Part shown: piece after piece, positions 53,764-64,000 of the stretch | Numbering within the stretch: position 1 is the first letter of the stretch | Layout of the letters: each line of letters opens with the position of its first letter | From: Gammaproteobacteria bacterium Milos-ODIII6 | Lineage (GTDB): Bacteria; Pseudomonadota; Gammaproteobacteria; Chromatiales; Chromatiaceae | NCBI GenBank assembly: GCA_029228645.1 | Contig: JAPTHR010000004.1 | Location: 1-64,000 of the forward strand | Reading direction: 5' to 3' | Length of the DNA stretch: 64,000 bases | Program-made: the position numbers and the translations under genes | The notes under the pieces: model-generated | The model's database searches: none | What the model saw: the letters and a program-made list of their open reading frames with translations, nothing else | Told to the model about the DNA's origin: nothing

Positions 53764-56028
53764 CTACTTGCCCGGGCGAATCAATCCGCCCAAGCCCATT
53801 TCCTCGAGGCTCTTCTTCATGAGTTGCCGCACCTGTGAGGCCTCCTCCATGCGCAGCGCCACCGAGAGCAGGTGACGGGCGCGCGAGCGGCTGATGCTGC
53901 GCACCACCCACTTGACCCGCAGCAGGCTACCGACACTCATGCTGAGCACGTCCACCCCCATGCCCACCAGCAGGATGGTGGCCAAGGGATTGCCCGCCAT
54001 CTCGCCACACAGGCTGACCGGCCGATTGAAGCGACGCGCACCCTCGACCGCCATGTTGAGCGCACGCAATACAGCCGGATGCAGCTCGTCGTAGAGGTCG
54101 GCAACCCGCGGATTGTTGCGGTCGACCGCGAGCAGGTACTGGGTGAGATCGTTGCTGCCGATCGAGACGAAGTCGACCCGGCGCGACAGCTCCTCGATCT
54201 GGTAGACCGCGGAAGGCACCTCGATCATCACCCCCAAGGAGGGCATCGAGACCGGATAGCCCTCTTCGAGCAATTCGTCGTGCGCACGCTCGATCAGAAT
54301 GCGCAGTTCATCGACCTCGCCGACGCTGGTGATCATCGGCAGCATGATCTGCAGGTTGCCCAGCCCGATATCGGCGCGCAGCATGGCGCGTATCTGGGTG
54401 AGGAATATCTCCGGGTGCTGCAGCGAAATGCGCACCCCGCGCCAGCCCAGGAACGGGTTCTGCTCGCTCACCGGGAAATACGGCAGGTCCTTGTCGCCGC
54501 CGACGTCCAGGGTACGCAGCGTCACCGGCCGCGGGGCGAAATTCTCGAGCACCCGCCGGTAATTCTGGATCTGGGTTTCCTCGCCCGGGAAGCGGTCCCG
54601 AACCATGAACGGGACCTCAGTGCGATACAGGCCAACGCCCTCCGCCTCGGCCTGCTCCTCGCTGCGCATCTCGTTGACCAGGCCGGTATTGAGGTACAGC
54701 GGCACCTGGTGACCATCGGTGGTCTCACTGGGCAACCCCCGCAGCGCCTCGACCTCGAAGCCGAGGGCACGCTCCTCTTCCAGCAGGCGGCGATACTCGG
54801 CGCACACGGCCGGGGTCGGATCGACGTATACCCGCCCGCGGTAGGCGTCCACCACCAGGTGCCGCCCCTGGATGCGGCCCACCGGCATCTCAGACACCCC
54901 CATGACCGCCGGGATGCCCATGGCGCGCGCCAGGATGGCCGCGTGCGAGGAACCGGATCCGGCCGCCGACACGATCCCCACCAGCTGGCCCGGCGGCACC
55001 TCGGCTATCTGCATGGCGCTGATATCCTCGCCCACCAGGATGGTGTCGTCCGGGAAGCTCATCTCCTGCGGCTGGTCGTGCTCGAGGTGGGTCAGCAGAC
55101 GCCGCCCCAGATCGCGCACATCCGAGGCGCGCTCCCGCAGGTAGGTGTCCTCCATGGCGTCGAAGATCTGCGCATGGCTCGAGATCGTGTTGCGCAGAGC
55201 CGCCGGCGCCCACAACCCCGACCGGATGGCTTCCTCGGTCTGCTGCAACAGGGATTCCGATTCGAGCATCAGCAGGAGCGCATCGAACAGCGCCCGGTCC
55301 TCGCTCGGGAGCTGCTCGCCCACGCGCGCCTGCAGGGTGCGCAGGTCCTTACCGACCTCGCGCACCGCACGACGCACACGTTCGCATTCGCCATCCGGGT
55401 CTTCCGCCTGACGGTCGGGGACGCTTTCCAGGTCAGAGGCGGGGTAGGCTACCACCGCGGTCCCAATCGCAACGCCCGCATAGCCGGCCTGGCCGGAGAA
55501 GAAGCGATGCAGCGGCTCCTCCCCCCCGGTCATGGCATTCAGTTCGCCACTGGCGCGCGCATAGGTGATGGCGCCTGCGAGCTGCGCCGCGAGGGTGAAC
55601 AGGAAGCTCACTTCCTCGTCCTGGAACTTGCGCGTCTGCAGCTGCCGCACGACCAACACGCCCAGCACGCGGCGGTTCTGAATGATCGGCACGCCCAGAA
55701 AACCGCGGAAACGGGTCTCGCCGGTGTCGGTGACGCGGAAATACCTTGGGTGCGCCCCGGCATCCGCGACGTTGACGGGCTCGGCCCTCTCGGTGACCAG
55801 CCCGACCAGCCCGCGCCCCATGGGCAGGCGCACCTTGCCGACCGCGTCGGGATCCAGACCGATGGTTGCCATCAGCACATTGGCGCGGGCGTTCTCGTCC
55901 AGCAGGTAAATGGAGCAGACATCGCAGGCTATCGCGTCCTTCACTCCAACCACCAGCAGGGAAAGCGCTTCCTGCAGACCCGGCGCCTTGTTGACGGCGC
56001 TGACGATGCTGTGCAGCGTATCGAGCAT
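53764..56028 (-). CDS. ptsP: Nitrogen-PTS enzyme I (PtsP)
   Basis: PtsP passes phosphate from phosphoenolpyruvate to NPr in the nitrogen-related PTS. The 754-residue protein begins with a GAF domain (about residues 15-160: LVVGVKDAIACDVCSIYLL). The PTS enzyme I domains follow. The phosphorylated His is in GSGSSHAAILARAMGIPAVMG near residue 358. The PEP-binding part includes GLYRTEVPFM, LRTLDVGGDKDLPY and SIGSNDLTQYLLAVDR. It lies 32 bases after rppH, the same order as in E. coli. Confidence 0.95.
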   Translation of the reverse strand: MLDTLHSIVSAVNKAPGLQEALSLLVVGVKDAIACDVCSIYLLDENARANVLMATIGLDPDAVGKVRLPMGRGLVGLVTERAEPVNVADAGAHPRYFRVTDTGETRFRGFLGVPIIQNRRVLGVLVVRQLQTRKFQDEEVSFLFTLAAQLAGAITYARASGELNAMTGGEEPLHRFFSGQAGYAGVAIGTAVVAYPASDLESVPDRQAEDPDGECERVRRAVREVGKDLRTLQARVGEQLPSEDRALFDALLLMLESESLLQQTEEAIRSGLWAPAALRNTISSHAQIFDAMEDTYLRERASDVRDLGRRLLTHLEHDQPQEMSFPDDTILVGEDISAMQIAEVPPGQLVGIVSAAGSGSSHAAILARAMGIPAVMGVSEMPVGRIQGRHLVVDAYRGRVYVDPTPAVCAEYRRLLEEERALGFEVEALRGLPSETTDGHQVPLYLNTGLVNEMRSEEQAEAEGVGLYRTEVPFMVRDRFPGEETQIQNYRRVLENFAPRPVTLRTLDVGGDKDLPYFPVSEQNPFLGWRGVRISLQHPEIFLTQIRAMLRADIGLGNLQIMLPMITSVGEVDELRILIERAHDELLEEGYPVSMPSLGVMIEVPSAVYQIEELSRRVDFVSIGSNDLTQYLLAVDRNNPRVADLYDELHPAVLRALNMAVEGARRFNRPVSLCGEMAGNPLATILLVGMGVDVLSMSVGSLLRVKWVVRSISRSRARHLLSVALRMEEASQVRQLMKKSLEEMGLGGLIRPGK

Positions 56029-56060
56029 CCCTCAGGAAACCCGCGCGGGCGCGCGGGCGC

Positions 56061-56588
56061 TCATGTATTGCTCTGCCGGTGATGCTCGCGAATGGGCGGA
56101 CGCGCCGGCGCGCCGTTCGGAAACAGCAGCGGGGCCAATTCCTCCAGCGCGCGCTCGTAAACGCGTCGCTTGAAATAGATGACGTCGTGGACCGGCGCCC
56201 AGTAATCGACCCAGCGCCAATGGTCGAACTCCGGTTTGGCGCAACGATCCAGGCAGAAATCGTTCTCCGTGCAGTTCACGCGCAGCAGGAACCACCGCTG
56301 TTTCTGGCCGATACAGACCGGGTGAGAATGGCGTCGGATAAAGCGCTTGGGTAGACGATAACGCAGCCAGCGTCGGGTTTCTCCGAGCACTTCGACGTGC
56401 TCTGGCTTGAGCCCGACCTCCTCTTCGAGTTCGCGAAACATGGCCTCGCGCGCCGACTCTTTCCTCTTGATCCCGCCTTGGGGGAACTGCCAGGCATTCT
56501 GGCCGACACGGCGCCCCCAGAACAGGCGGTTTTCGTCGTTGACGAGGATTATCCCGACATTGGGCCGAAAACCATCCGCATCGATCAC
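56061..56588 (-). CDS. rppH: RNA pyrophosphohydrolase RppH
   Basis: RppH removes pyrophosphate from mRNA 5' ends and so starts decay. The 175-residue Nudix protein has the Nudix box [23 protein letters not shown], complete with the Glu residues that bind metal, near residue 38-60, and [11 protein letters not shown] before it. I chose the GTG at 56588 because family proteins start with [15 protein letters not shown]. Longer frames lead into the promoter. ptsP follows. It is divergent from the HAD gene. Confidence 0.94.
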   Translation of the reverse strand: MIDADGFRPNVGIILVNDENRLFWGRRVGQNAWQFPQGGIKRKESAREAMFRELEEEVGLKPEHVEVLGETRRWLRYRLPKRFIRRHSHPVCIGQKQRWFLLRVNCTENDFCLDRCAKPEFDHWRWVDYWAPVHDVIYFKRRVYERALEELAPLLFPNGAPARPPIREHHRQSNT

Positions 56589-56674
56589 ATCTCTCACCGC
56601 TGAATAACTGATGATTCCGATTGTCCCTAATGCACGCCCTCCCCGCAAGCGATCGCGATCACACACAGCATCCA

Positions 56675-56708
56675 TAAGCTATTGCTTATAAATATTTTTC
56701 TGTATGAT
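56675..56708 (+). promoter_or_regulatory. AT-rich promoter-like region before HAD gene
   Basis: TAAGC and GCTTA form a small palindrome at 56675-56688. TTGCTT (56682-56687) and TATGAT (56703-56708) could be -35 and -10 elements, but the 15-base spacing is short. This is the most AT-rich spot in the area and lies between the divergent rppH and HAD genes. Confidence 0.4.
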
Positions 56709-56740
56709 CACCCGATCTGAATCGAAACCCGGAACAGAGC

Positions 56741-57415
56741 ATGGCGCTGGCCATTTTTGACCTGGACAACACCCTTCTCAGCGGCGACTCGGACTACCTC
56801 TGGGGACAGCACCTCGTGGAGATCGGGGTGGTCAACGGCGAGGTGTATGAGGCCACCAATCAGCAGTTCTACGAGGACTACAAACAGGGGCGCCTGGACA
56901 TCTTCGCCTTCCTCGGTTTTTCCCTGCGTCCCCTGGCTGAGAACGACCCCGCCGACCTGCGAAACTGGCGCGAGGAATTCGTACAGGAAAAGATCCGACC
57001 ACTGGTCGGGCAAGCGGCGAAGGAGCTCGTCGAGCGTCACCGCGAGGCGGGCGACACGCTCCTTATCGTCACCGCCACCAACAGCTTCGTGACCTCGCCC
57101 ATCGCGCAACTCTTCGGCATCGACAACCTGATCGCGACCGAACCCGAATTCCGCGATGGCGCCTTTACCGGGCGGGTCGCCGGCACGCCCAGTTTCCGCG
57201 AAGGCAAGGTCACGCGCCTGCGGGAATGGCTGCAGGAACGGGAGCATTCCTTGCAGGGTTCTTCGTTCTACAGCGATTCGCACAACGACCTGCCGCTGCT
57301 CAACCTGGTCGATCACCCGGTCGCGGTCGACCCGGACGAAGCCCTGCTCGCGCACGCCGGGAAATCCGGCTGGCCGGTCATCAGCCTGCACAAGCATGCG
57401 ACGAGCGCGGCCTGA
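56741..57415 (+). CDS. HAD-IB family hydrolase (SerB-like)
   Basis: This 224-residue HAD-superfamily phosphatase belongs to subfamily IB. The nucleophile motif is IFDLDNTLLSGDSDY at residues 5-19, followed by a helical cap. Motif II is LLIVTATNSFV near 107 and the Mg site is YSDSHNDLPLL near 180. Family members act on phosphoserine, histidinol phosphate or small phosphomonoesters, and the substrate here is unknown. The gene overlaps the transporter permease by 20 bases, so it may serve the same pathway, possibly cobalamin salvage. That is an inference from position only. Confidence 0.85.
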   Translation: MALAIFDLDNTLLSGDSDYLWGQHLVEIGVVNGEVYEATNQQFYEDYKQGRLDIFAFLGFSLRPLAENDPADLRNWREEFVQEKIRPLVGQAAKELVERHREAGDTLLIVTATNSFVTSPIAQLFGIDNLIATEPEFRDGAFTGRVAGTPSFREGKVTRLREWLQEREHSLQGSSFYSDSHNDLPLLNLVDHPVAVDPDEALLAHAGKSGWPVISLHKHATSAA

Positions 57416-58376
57416 AAAACTGGCCCTGCTGGCGCTGCTCCTATCCCTCGCCAGCCTGCTCATATCGCTCAGCACCGGCAGCACCGACATCCCCTTCGTC
57501 GAGGTACTGTCCTGTCTGGTGAACGACGACGGCAGCACCCACGACCGCATCATCGACCAGCTGCGTCTGCCACGCACCGTATCCGCTTTCGCGGTCGGCG
57601 GCATGCTCGCGCTGGCCGGCGCACTGATGCAGGTGCTGCTGCGCAATCCACTCGGCGACCCCTATGTCCTGGGGGTGTCTGGCGGGGCATCCAGTGCGGT
57701 ACTCGCCGGCATGTTGCTCGGCATACCGGCATTCTGGCTCAGCCCGGTCGCATTCATCGGCGCCCTGGCCAGCACCCTGATGGTGTTTTCCCTGGCGCGT
57801 TCGCGCACCGACCCCGGCAGCACAAGGCTGCTGCTGACGGGCATCATCATGGCGGCTGGCTGGTCGGCGATCATCAGCCTCACGCTGAGCCTGAGCCCGG
57901 CCATGCAGCTGCCGGGCATGCTCTTCTGGCTGATGGGAGACCTGAGCGACGCCCTCAACCCGGCGCCGTTGCTGGCCGTGTTGGCGGCCGGCCTGGCGGC
58001 CAGCCTGTGGTTGGCGCCGCAACTGAACGTGGCGCTGTACGGGCTGGAACAGGCATCCCTGCTCGGGGTCAACCCGATGCGCCTGCGCATGCAGTTGTTT
58101 TTCCTCGCCTCGCTGCTGACCGCCGCGGCCGTGGCGGTGGCTGGCGCGATCGGTTTCGTGGGTCTGATCACCCCGCACCTGGTGCGCCTGCTCGGTGCAA
58201 CCGACCAGCGTCAACTGTTGCCGCTCGCGGCACTTTGCGGCGGCTCACTGCTTACCCTGGCGGACACCGCTGCGCGCACGATGATCGCACCGATGCAGCT
58301 GCCGGTGGGGGTGTTGACCGCCGTCATCGGGGTGCCGGTCTTTCTCCTGCTCCTGCAGCGCGAGAAAAACCTGTGA
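57396..58376 (+). CDS. FecCD-type permease, BtuC-like
   Basis: This 326-residue permease of the FecCD/BtuC family has about ten hydrophobic helices. Typical motifs are RLPRTVSAFAVGGMLALAGALMQ near residue 52, LGDPYVLGVSGGAS near 85 and GFVGLITPHLVRLL near 255, the last contacting the ATPase. The ATG at 57396, inside the end of the HAD gene, gives MRRARPEKLALL and the right helix number. The ATPase gene overlaps the stop. No substrate-binding protein or TonB receptor lies in the window, so cobalamin, heme or siderophore are all possible; BtuC is favoured by similarity of motifs. Confidence 0.82.
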   Translation: MRRARPEKLALLALLLSLASLLISLSTGSTDIPFVEVLSCLVNDDGSTHDRIIDQLRLPRTVSAFAVGGMLALAGALMQVLLRNPLGDPYVLGVSGGASSAVLAGMLLGIPAFWLSPVAFIGALASTLMVFSLARSRTDPGSTRLLLTGIIMAAGWSAIISLTLSLSPAMQLPGMLFWLMGDLSDALNPAPLLAVLAAGLAASLWLAPQLNVALYGLEQASLLGVNPMRLRMQLFFLASLLTAAAVAVAGAIGFVGLITPHLVRLLGATDQRQLLPLAALCGGSLLTLADTAARTMIAPMQLPVGVLTAVIGVPVFLLLLQREKNL

Positions 58377-59149
58377 GCGCCCTGATCGAGGCGCATGCCC
58401 TGACCCTCGCCCGGGGCGAACGCTGTCTGGTGCGAGACCTCGATTTCAGGATGGACGCGGGCGAGTGCTGGGCAGTGCTGGGCCCCAACGGTAGCGGCAA
58501 GACCACCCTGCTCAAGGCGCTCGCCGGGCTGGTCCCGGTTCCGCCGGGGCATCTCGAGCTGGGCGGTCAGGCGCTCGAGCGCATCGGGGTGCGCGAACGC
58601 GCCCGCTCGATCGGTCTGGTCCTGCAGCAGGGCCATCCCGGGCTGCACAACACCGCGCTGGAACTGGTCATGAGCGGTCATCACCCTCACCGCCGGCATT
58701 GGTGGGACACGCCCGAGGAGTACCAGGACGCGCACCGGGCCCTGCGCGAGGTCGGCCTCGATACACTCGCGCAACAGGACACACAGACCCTCTCCGGCGG
58801 GGAGCTGCGTCGCGCCGAGATCGCCCGCCTGCTGGTGCAATCGCCCGCCATCGCGCTGCTCGACGAGCCGTTCAACCACCTCGACATCGGGCAACAGGTG
58901 AGCATGATCCGGCTGCTCAGGCGGCACTTCGTGCGGCGGGACAAGGGCCTTCTGCTGGTGAGCCATGACCTCAACCTGGCAACCCAGGTCGCGAGCCACT
59001 GCCTGCTGCTGCATGGCGATGGCCGTTGGTCCGCCGGGCCCACATCCGAGGTGGCGGCCGGCGCGGCCTTCGGCGAACTGTTCCAGTTCCCTCTGGTCGA
59101 GTACCGCGGCGCGAAGGGTCCCTACTGGGGGATTGATTGGGAGGGATAA
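58373..59149 (+). CDS. ABC transporter ATPase, BtuD-like
   Basis: This 258-residue ATPase partners the FecCD-type permease. Motifs in order: Walker A GPNGSGKTTLLKALAGL near residue 40, Q-loop LVLQQGHPG near 83, signature LSGGELRRAEIARLL near 140, Walker B IALLDEPFNHLD near 160 and H-loop LLVSHDLN near 195. The start is the GTG at 58373, which overlaps the permease stop as GTGA, and gives a normal N-terminus. With the permease it forms an importer for a metal-chelate ligand, perhaps vitamin B12. Confidence 0.85.
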   Translation: MSALIEAHALTLARGERCLVRDLDFRMDAGECWAVLGPNGSGKTTLLKALAGLVPVPPGHLELGGQALERIGVRERARSIGLVLQQGHPGLHNTALELVMSGHHPHRRHWWDTPEEYQDAHRALREVGLDTLAQQDTQTLSGGELRRAEIARLLVQSPAIALLDEPFNHLDIGQQVSMIRLLRRHFVRRDKGLLLVSHDLNLATQVASHCLLLHGDGRWSAGPTSEVAAGAAFGELFQFPLVEYRGAKGPYWGIDWEG

Positions 59150-59173
59150 ACGCAGAAACGCGCCGGCTCGGCT

Positions 59174-59428
59174 ATGCTGAAAGTCGAATCAGCTTTCCCT
59201 CGGCTCCGTCAAATGCGCATGCCCCGGCGACAAAACCGAACCCACGTCTACCTGCTCCTGTTGGCGGTCACCATCGCCGCCATCGTGGCCTATCACCTGA
59301 CTGGCAAGGATGGCAGCCGGGAGGGCGTCTACTCCCACAAGGAGTACATGCAGCTGGTGGAGGAAAGTCGCGCCCGGAGAATGCAGCCACCGCCCGCCGA
59401 TGAGTCGGCTGGAGATACCCGCCATTGA
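59174..59428 (+). CDS. Small single-span membrane protein
   Basis: I do not recognise this 84-residue protein. A basic N-terminal region (RMPRRQNRTH) precedes one hydrophobic helix (VYLLLLAVTIAAIVAYHL), then a charged tail (KEYMQLVEESRARRM). The topology would put the tail outside the cytoplasm. The start may be the ATG at 59213 rather than 59174. It follows the ATPase by 24 bases and could be cotranscribed with it. Confidence 0.5.
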   Translation: MLKVESAFPRLRQMRMPRRQNRTHVYLLLLAVTIAAIVAYHLTGKDGSREGVYSHKEYMQLVEESRARRMQPPPADESAGDTRH

Positions 59429-59578
59429 GGGGCTTTATCGGCCCGCCCCGTTTTCCGCAAACCCGGCCTGCCGCGCACAAGACATTCCTCTAAACAGACG
59501 GGTGATTATCCGAATGTGTGGCCAACGGGAAATGACCTATGATGGCTCGGGCAAACATACCAAAGAGAGGAACGTTAT

Positions 59579-60229
59579 ATGCGTCTGAAAAATGCTTTGC
59601 TCGTCGCCAGCCTTGCAGCTGCAGCACTGACGGGCACGCAGGCGAGCGCCAGCCAATGGGCCCCATGGAGTGGCGGCAATACTCCGTGGAGCGGGGGCAA
59701 TACTCCGTGGAGTGGCGGCAATACTCCGTGGAGCGGCGGCAATATGCCCTGGAGCGGCGGTGGCAACTCCCCCTGGAGCGGCGGCAATATGCCCTGGGGC
59801 GGCGGCAACTCCCCCTGGAGCCGCGGCGGGAACAACCGGGGCCCCGGGCGCTGGGACCGCGGCATGAACTTCAGCGGCAACGACTTCAGGCCCTGGGAAA
59901 GCGGCCCCTGGGGCGGCGACAGTTGGGGCCGCGATGCCCCCTGGGGACGTGAGCGTGTCTATCCCTGGAGCCGTGACCGCATGTGGGAAGACCTGCCCTG
60001 GTCCGGCAACCGTCCCTGGGACGACAGCGATATGAGCATGCCGTGGAGCAAGAAGAAGAAAAGGCCGATGCCCCCGCCCGGCTATTGGGGTCGTCCGCCG
60101 CAGCCAGGCCAGATGCCTCCTGCGCAGTTCCGAGGGCCCGCTGGCGGTCCTCCGCCGGGGCAGACAGGTCCACGGGGACCGGCACCGGCGCCGATGGCAC
60201 CGCCTGCGCCACCGGGACCCGCACAGTAA
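59579..60229 (+). CDS. Secreted PWSGGN-repeat protein, sulfur-globule-like?
   Basis: This 216-residue protein has a signal peptide (LLVASLAAAALTGTQASAS, cleavage near residue 25). A tandem repeat PWSGGN(T/M/S) of about eight to nine units at residues 28-85 follows, then a Trp/Gly/Arg/Asp-rich middle and a Pro/Gly-rich tail. It has no Cys. Low-complexity Gly/Asn/Pro/aromatic proteins with signal peptides coat periplasmic sulfur globules in purple sulfur bacteria (Sgp proteins). Composition and the sulfur genes in the window make that a candidate role, but repeat composition alone is weak evidence. A GAGAGG site precedes the ATG and a terminator follows. Confidence 0.6.
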   Translation: MRLKNALLVASLAAAALTGTQASASQWAPWSGGNTPWSGGNTPWSGGNTPWSGGNMPWSGGGNSPWSGGNMPWGGGNSPWSRGGNNRGPGRWDRGMNFSGNDFRPWESGPWGGDSWGRDAPWGRERVYPWSRDRMWEDLPWSGNRPWDDSDMSMPWSKKKKRPMPPPGYWGRPPQPGQMPPAQFRGPAGGPPPGQTGPRGPAPAPMAPPAPPGPAQ

Positions 60230-60240
60230 CAAGTGCCTAC

Positions 60241-60263
60241 AACGCGCCTTCGGGCGCGTTTTT
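60241..60263 (+). terminator. Rho-independent terminator after PWSGGN gene
   Basis: AACGCGCC pairs perfectly with GGCGCGTT around a stable TTCG tetraloop, followed by TTT and C. It is a clear intrinsic terminator 11 bases after the stop codon. Confidence 0.85.
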
Positions 60264-60294
60264 CATTGCTCGCTTCTGCCTCTAATAAGGTTTG

Positions 60295-60365
60295 TTCGCG
60301 AGCAAGCTCGCTCCTACGGCACGGCGGAGATGATATGCCCTGATAGGAGCGGCCTTGGCCGCGAA
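60295..60365. repeat. Pair of inverted REP-like units
   Basis: TTCGCGAGCAAGCTCGCTCC (60295 on) and an inverted unit TAGGAGCGGCCTTGGCCGCG (60344 on) face each other across 26 bases. They belong to the same REP form as the cluster at 51061-51219 and lie between the convergent PWSGGN and clpB genes. Confidence 0.75.
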
Positions 60366-60391
60366 GGCCCGAGCGAACGGGCGTAAGCGGC

Positions 60392-63022
<2,631 letters not shown>

Positions 63023-63059
63023 GGTTTATCTCTCCGGGTAAATCGGTCAACTGATCGAC

Positions 63060-63087
63060 AAATGGGGATAAGCCACGCTTTTGCAAG
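63060..63087 (-). promoter_or_regulatory. Sigma-32-type heat-shock promoter of clpB
   Basis: On the minus strand CTTGCAA (63087-63081) and CCCCATTT (63067-63060) are separated by 13 bases. The sigma-32 consensus is CTTGAAA, a spacer of about 11-15 bases, and CCCCATNT, so only one base differs. It lies 37 bases before the clpB ATG. Confidence 0.8.
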
Positions 63088-63104
63088 GGTTGCCCGATCG
63101 GGCC

Positions 63105-63629
63105 TCAAGTCTTTTTGGCGCCGCCTTTCTGATAGACCTTGCGCCGGAAGAGGTCGGTGCGGCGACTGACCACGCGGTCGACGAACAGCATCCCGTCGAG
63201 GTGGTCTATCTCGTGCTGCGCGGCGCGCGCCTCGTAGCCCTGCATGTCGTACTCGACCGCAGCACCCTCGCGATTTTGGGCCGAGAGCCGGATCCGGGTC
63301 GCGCGGATCACGTTACCGGTGTAGTCCGGCACCGACAGGCAGCCTTCGCGGCCGGGCTCAAAGCCCTCCCAATGCGTTATCTCGGGGTTCACCAGGATGA
63401 GGTGGCCGTGGTTCGGCACCGGCTTGCGGGTGTTCGAGCAGTCGATGATCACGACGCGCTTGAACATCCCGACCTGCGGCGCCGCGATCCCCACGGCCGC
63501 AGGGCCGTTGCACCGCGTCTCCTCGAGATCGTCGATGAAACGCTGCAAGGCATCGTCGAACGCGGCGACCGGCTCGGAGACCTGCTTGAGGCGTGGGTCC
63601 GGCAACTGGAGAATCTCGAGTACCGCCAC
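63105..63629 (-). CDS. def: Peptide deformylase
   Basis: Def removes the formyl group from new proteins. The 174-residue protein shows the three motifs: AVGIAAPQVG near residue 45, REGCLSVPDY near 90 with the metal Cys, and QHEIDHLDGMLF near 135 with the two metal His and catalytic Glu. The first motif has AVGIAAPQ instead of GxGLAAPQ, a mild change seen in type I/III relatives. The GTG at 63629, giving VAVLEILQLPDPRLK, matches the family start and begins four bases after the upstream stop. A longer frame to 63665 would overlap the ACT gene. Confidence 0.92.
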   Translation of the reverse strand: MAVLEILQLPDPRLKQVSEPVAAFDDALQRFIDDLEETRCNGPAAVGIAAPQVGMFKRVVIIDCSNTRKPVPNHGHLILVNPEITHWEGFEPGREGCLSVPDYTGNVIRATRIRLSAQNREGAAVEYDMQGYEARAAQHEIDHLDGMLFVDRVVSRRTDLFRRKVYQKGGAKKT

Positions 63630-63633
63630 GCCA

Positions 63634-64000
63634 CTACCCGATATAGGTGTCGATTGCAGAGACATTGACCGAAACCCCGCTGCGACGCAGGGAATCGAGG
63701 CGTTCCTCCACCTCTTCCACGGACTCGCTCGCGATTCCGCTGATCAGGAGGATGTAGACCGGCTTGTCCTCGCTGCCCGCCACGTCGGAATCGAGATCCA
63801 GGATGTTGAAGCCACCCTCAGCCAGCGCGCTGGTCACCTGCGCCACGATACCCACCCGATCGGCGCCGCTGACCGTCACCTGCACATTCGGCACGAGATG
63901 TTGATGCAGGTGCGCGTCGATCGGATCGATATGCAGGCGCATCGCGTGCGTGCTGACGACGGGCTTCAGCATCCGGCGCAGATCCTCGTCGCTGGCATCC
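63634..64000 (-). CDS. ACT-domain protein, GcvR-like, C-terminal part
   Basis: The frame is open to the right edge, so the 5' part of this gene is missing. The visible 121 residues include an ACT domain: VPNVQVTVSGADRVGIVAQVTSALAEGGFNI and then VYILLISGI. Two-ACT proteins of this type resemble the glycine cleavage regulator GcvR. An internal ATG at 63972 is probably not the start, since the preceding codons are open and read DASDEDLRRM. It lies directly before def and is probably cotranscribed with it. Confidence 0.75.
   Translation of the reverse strand, partial: DASDEDLRRMLKPVVSTHAMRLHIDPIDAHLHQHLVPNVQVTVSGADRVGIVAQVTSALAEGGFNILDLDSDVAGSEDKPVYILLISGIASESVEEVEERLDSLRRSGVSVNVSAIDTYIG

Noticed and set aside
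53872-56082. An open frame of over 700 codons on the plus strand opposite ptsP
   Set aside because: It mirrors ptsP codons, has no known motifs, and the minus-strand PtsP protein is full-length and conserved.
59660-59830. Short tandem DNA repeats resembling a CRISPR array
   Set aside because: The units are in-frame codons for PWSGGN within an exported protein, with no unique spacers and no cas genes.

Overview
The window looks like a chromosomal segment of a high-GC gammaproteobacterium. The housekeeping set points there: rsxABCDGE-nth, rppH-ptsP, mlaA, rnt, fimV, ygiQ, clpB. The physiology suggests a salt-tolerant sulfur-cycling organism, of the kind found among Chromatiales/Ectothiorhodospiraceae-like bacteria. 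That lineage is an inference from gene content; no rRNA gene is present. I found no tRNA, rRNA or CRISPR array.

Region 1 (1-5.05 kb) is accessory DNA. It holds the 5' part of an IS4-family transposase, a YdjM-type membrane hydrolase gene apparently cut at its 3' end next to a 22-base direct repeat, a DUF433/DUF5615 toxin-antitoxin pair, two relics of the same repressor C-terminus, an Xre/RES toxin-antitoxin pair with two operator-like palindromes, and a MYG1-family gene.

Region 2 (5.3-13.9 kb) is mostly core: mlaA, rnt, grxD, an asparagine-synthetase-like enzyme probably making N-acetylglutaminylglutamine amide (osmolyte), hyuB, argD-argF behind a candidate attenuator, and ygiM.

Region 3 (14-19.85 kb, minus strand) is a tight sucrose operon: sps-spp-fructokinase-amylosucrase. 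It makes sucrose as a compatible solute and recycles it. The sps gene has no ATG or GTG start where the protein family should begin.

Region 4 (20.15-33.7 kb) is the most unusual part. An eleven-gene minus-strand operon encodes a pentaheme cytochrome c, a tetraheme cytochrome c, a Tat-exported Fe-S protein, an NrfD-type quinone-site membrane protein, a three-domain rhodanese, a PsrA/PhsA-like Tat molybdoenzyme lipoprotein, a second Fe-S protein, a second NrfD protein, a rhodanese-like lipoprotein lacking the catalytic cysteine, a ferritin-like protein and a MenA-like UbiA prenyltransferase. A membrane-anchored undecaheme cytochrome is divergent from it. Together they encode 20 CXXCH hemes, two quinone modules and two sulfane-sulfur carriers, which suggests a respiratory sulfur-compound system. 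Substrate and direction are unknown.

Region 5 (33.8-45.8 kb) is core: apbC, metG, fimV, rsxABCDGE, nth and a DUF1841 gene. Region 6 (46.0-48.7 kb) is a bufferin/HvfA-type copper RiPP operon: a four-repeat KCGAGKCG precursor, an MNIO (DUF692) enzyme, a DUF2063 partner and a DoxX-like membrane protein, with a strong hairpin after the precursor gene.

Region 7 (48.7-64 kb) holds a DEAD-box helicase, a small lipoprotein, ygiQ, ptsP, rppH, a HAD hydrolase joined to BtuCD-like transporter genes, a Trp/Gly/Pro/Asn-rich secreted repeat protein, clpB behind a heat-shock sigma-32-type promoter, def, and an ACT-domain gene cut by the right edge.

Three copies of one non-coding element (5051-5318, 45234-45411, 51228-51497) begin with CTAG or a near match. 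In two of them the 35-base arms pair within the copy although the arm sequences differ completely between copies; two copies provide the stop codon of the adjacent gene. REP-like elements sit at 51.06-51.22 kb and 60.3 kb.
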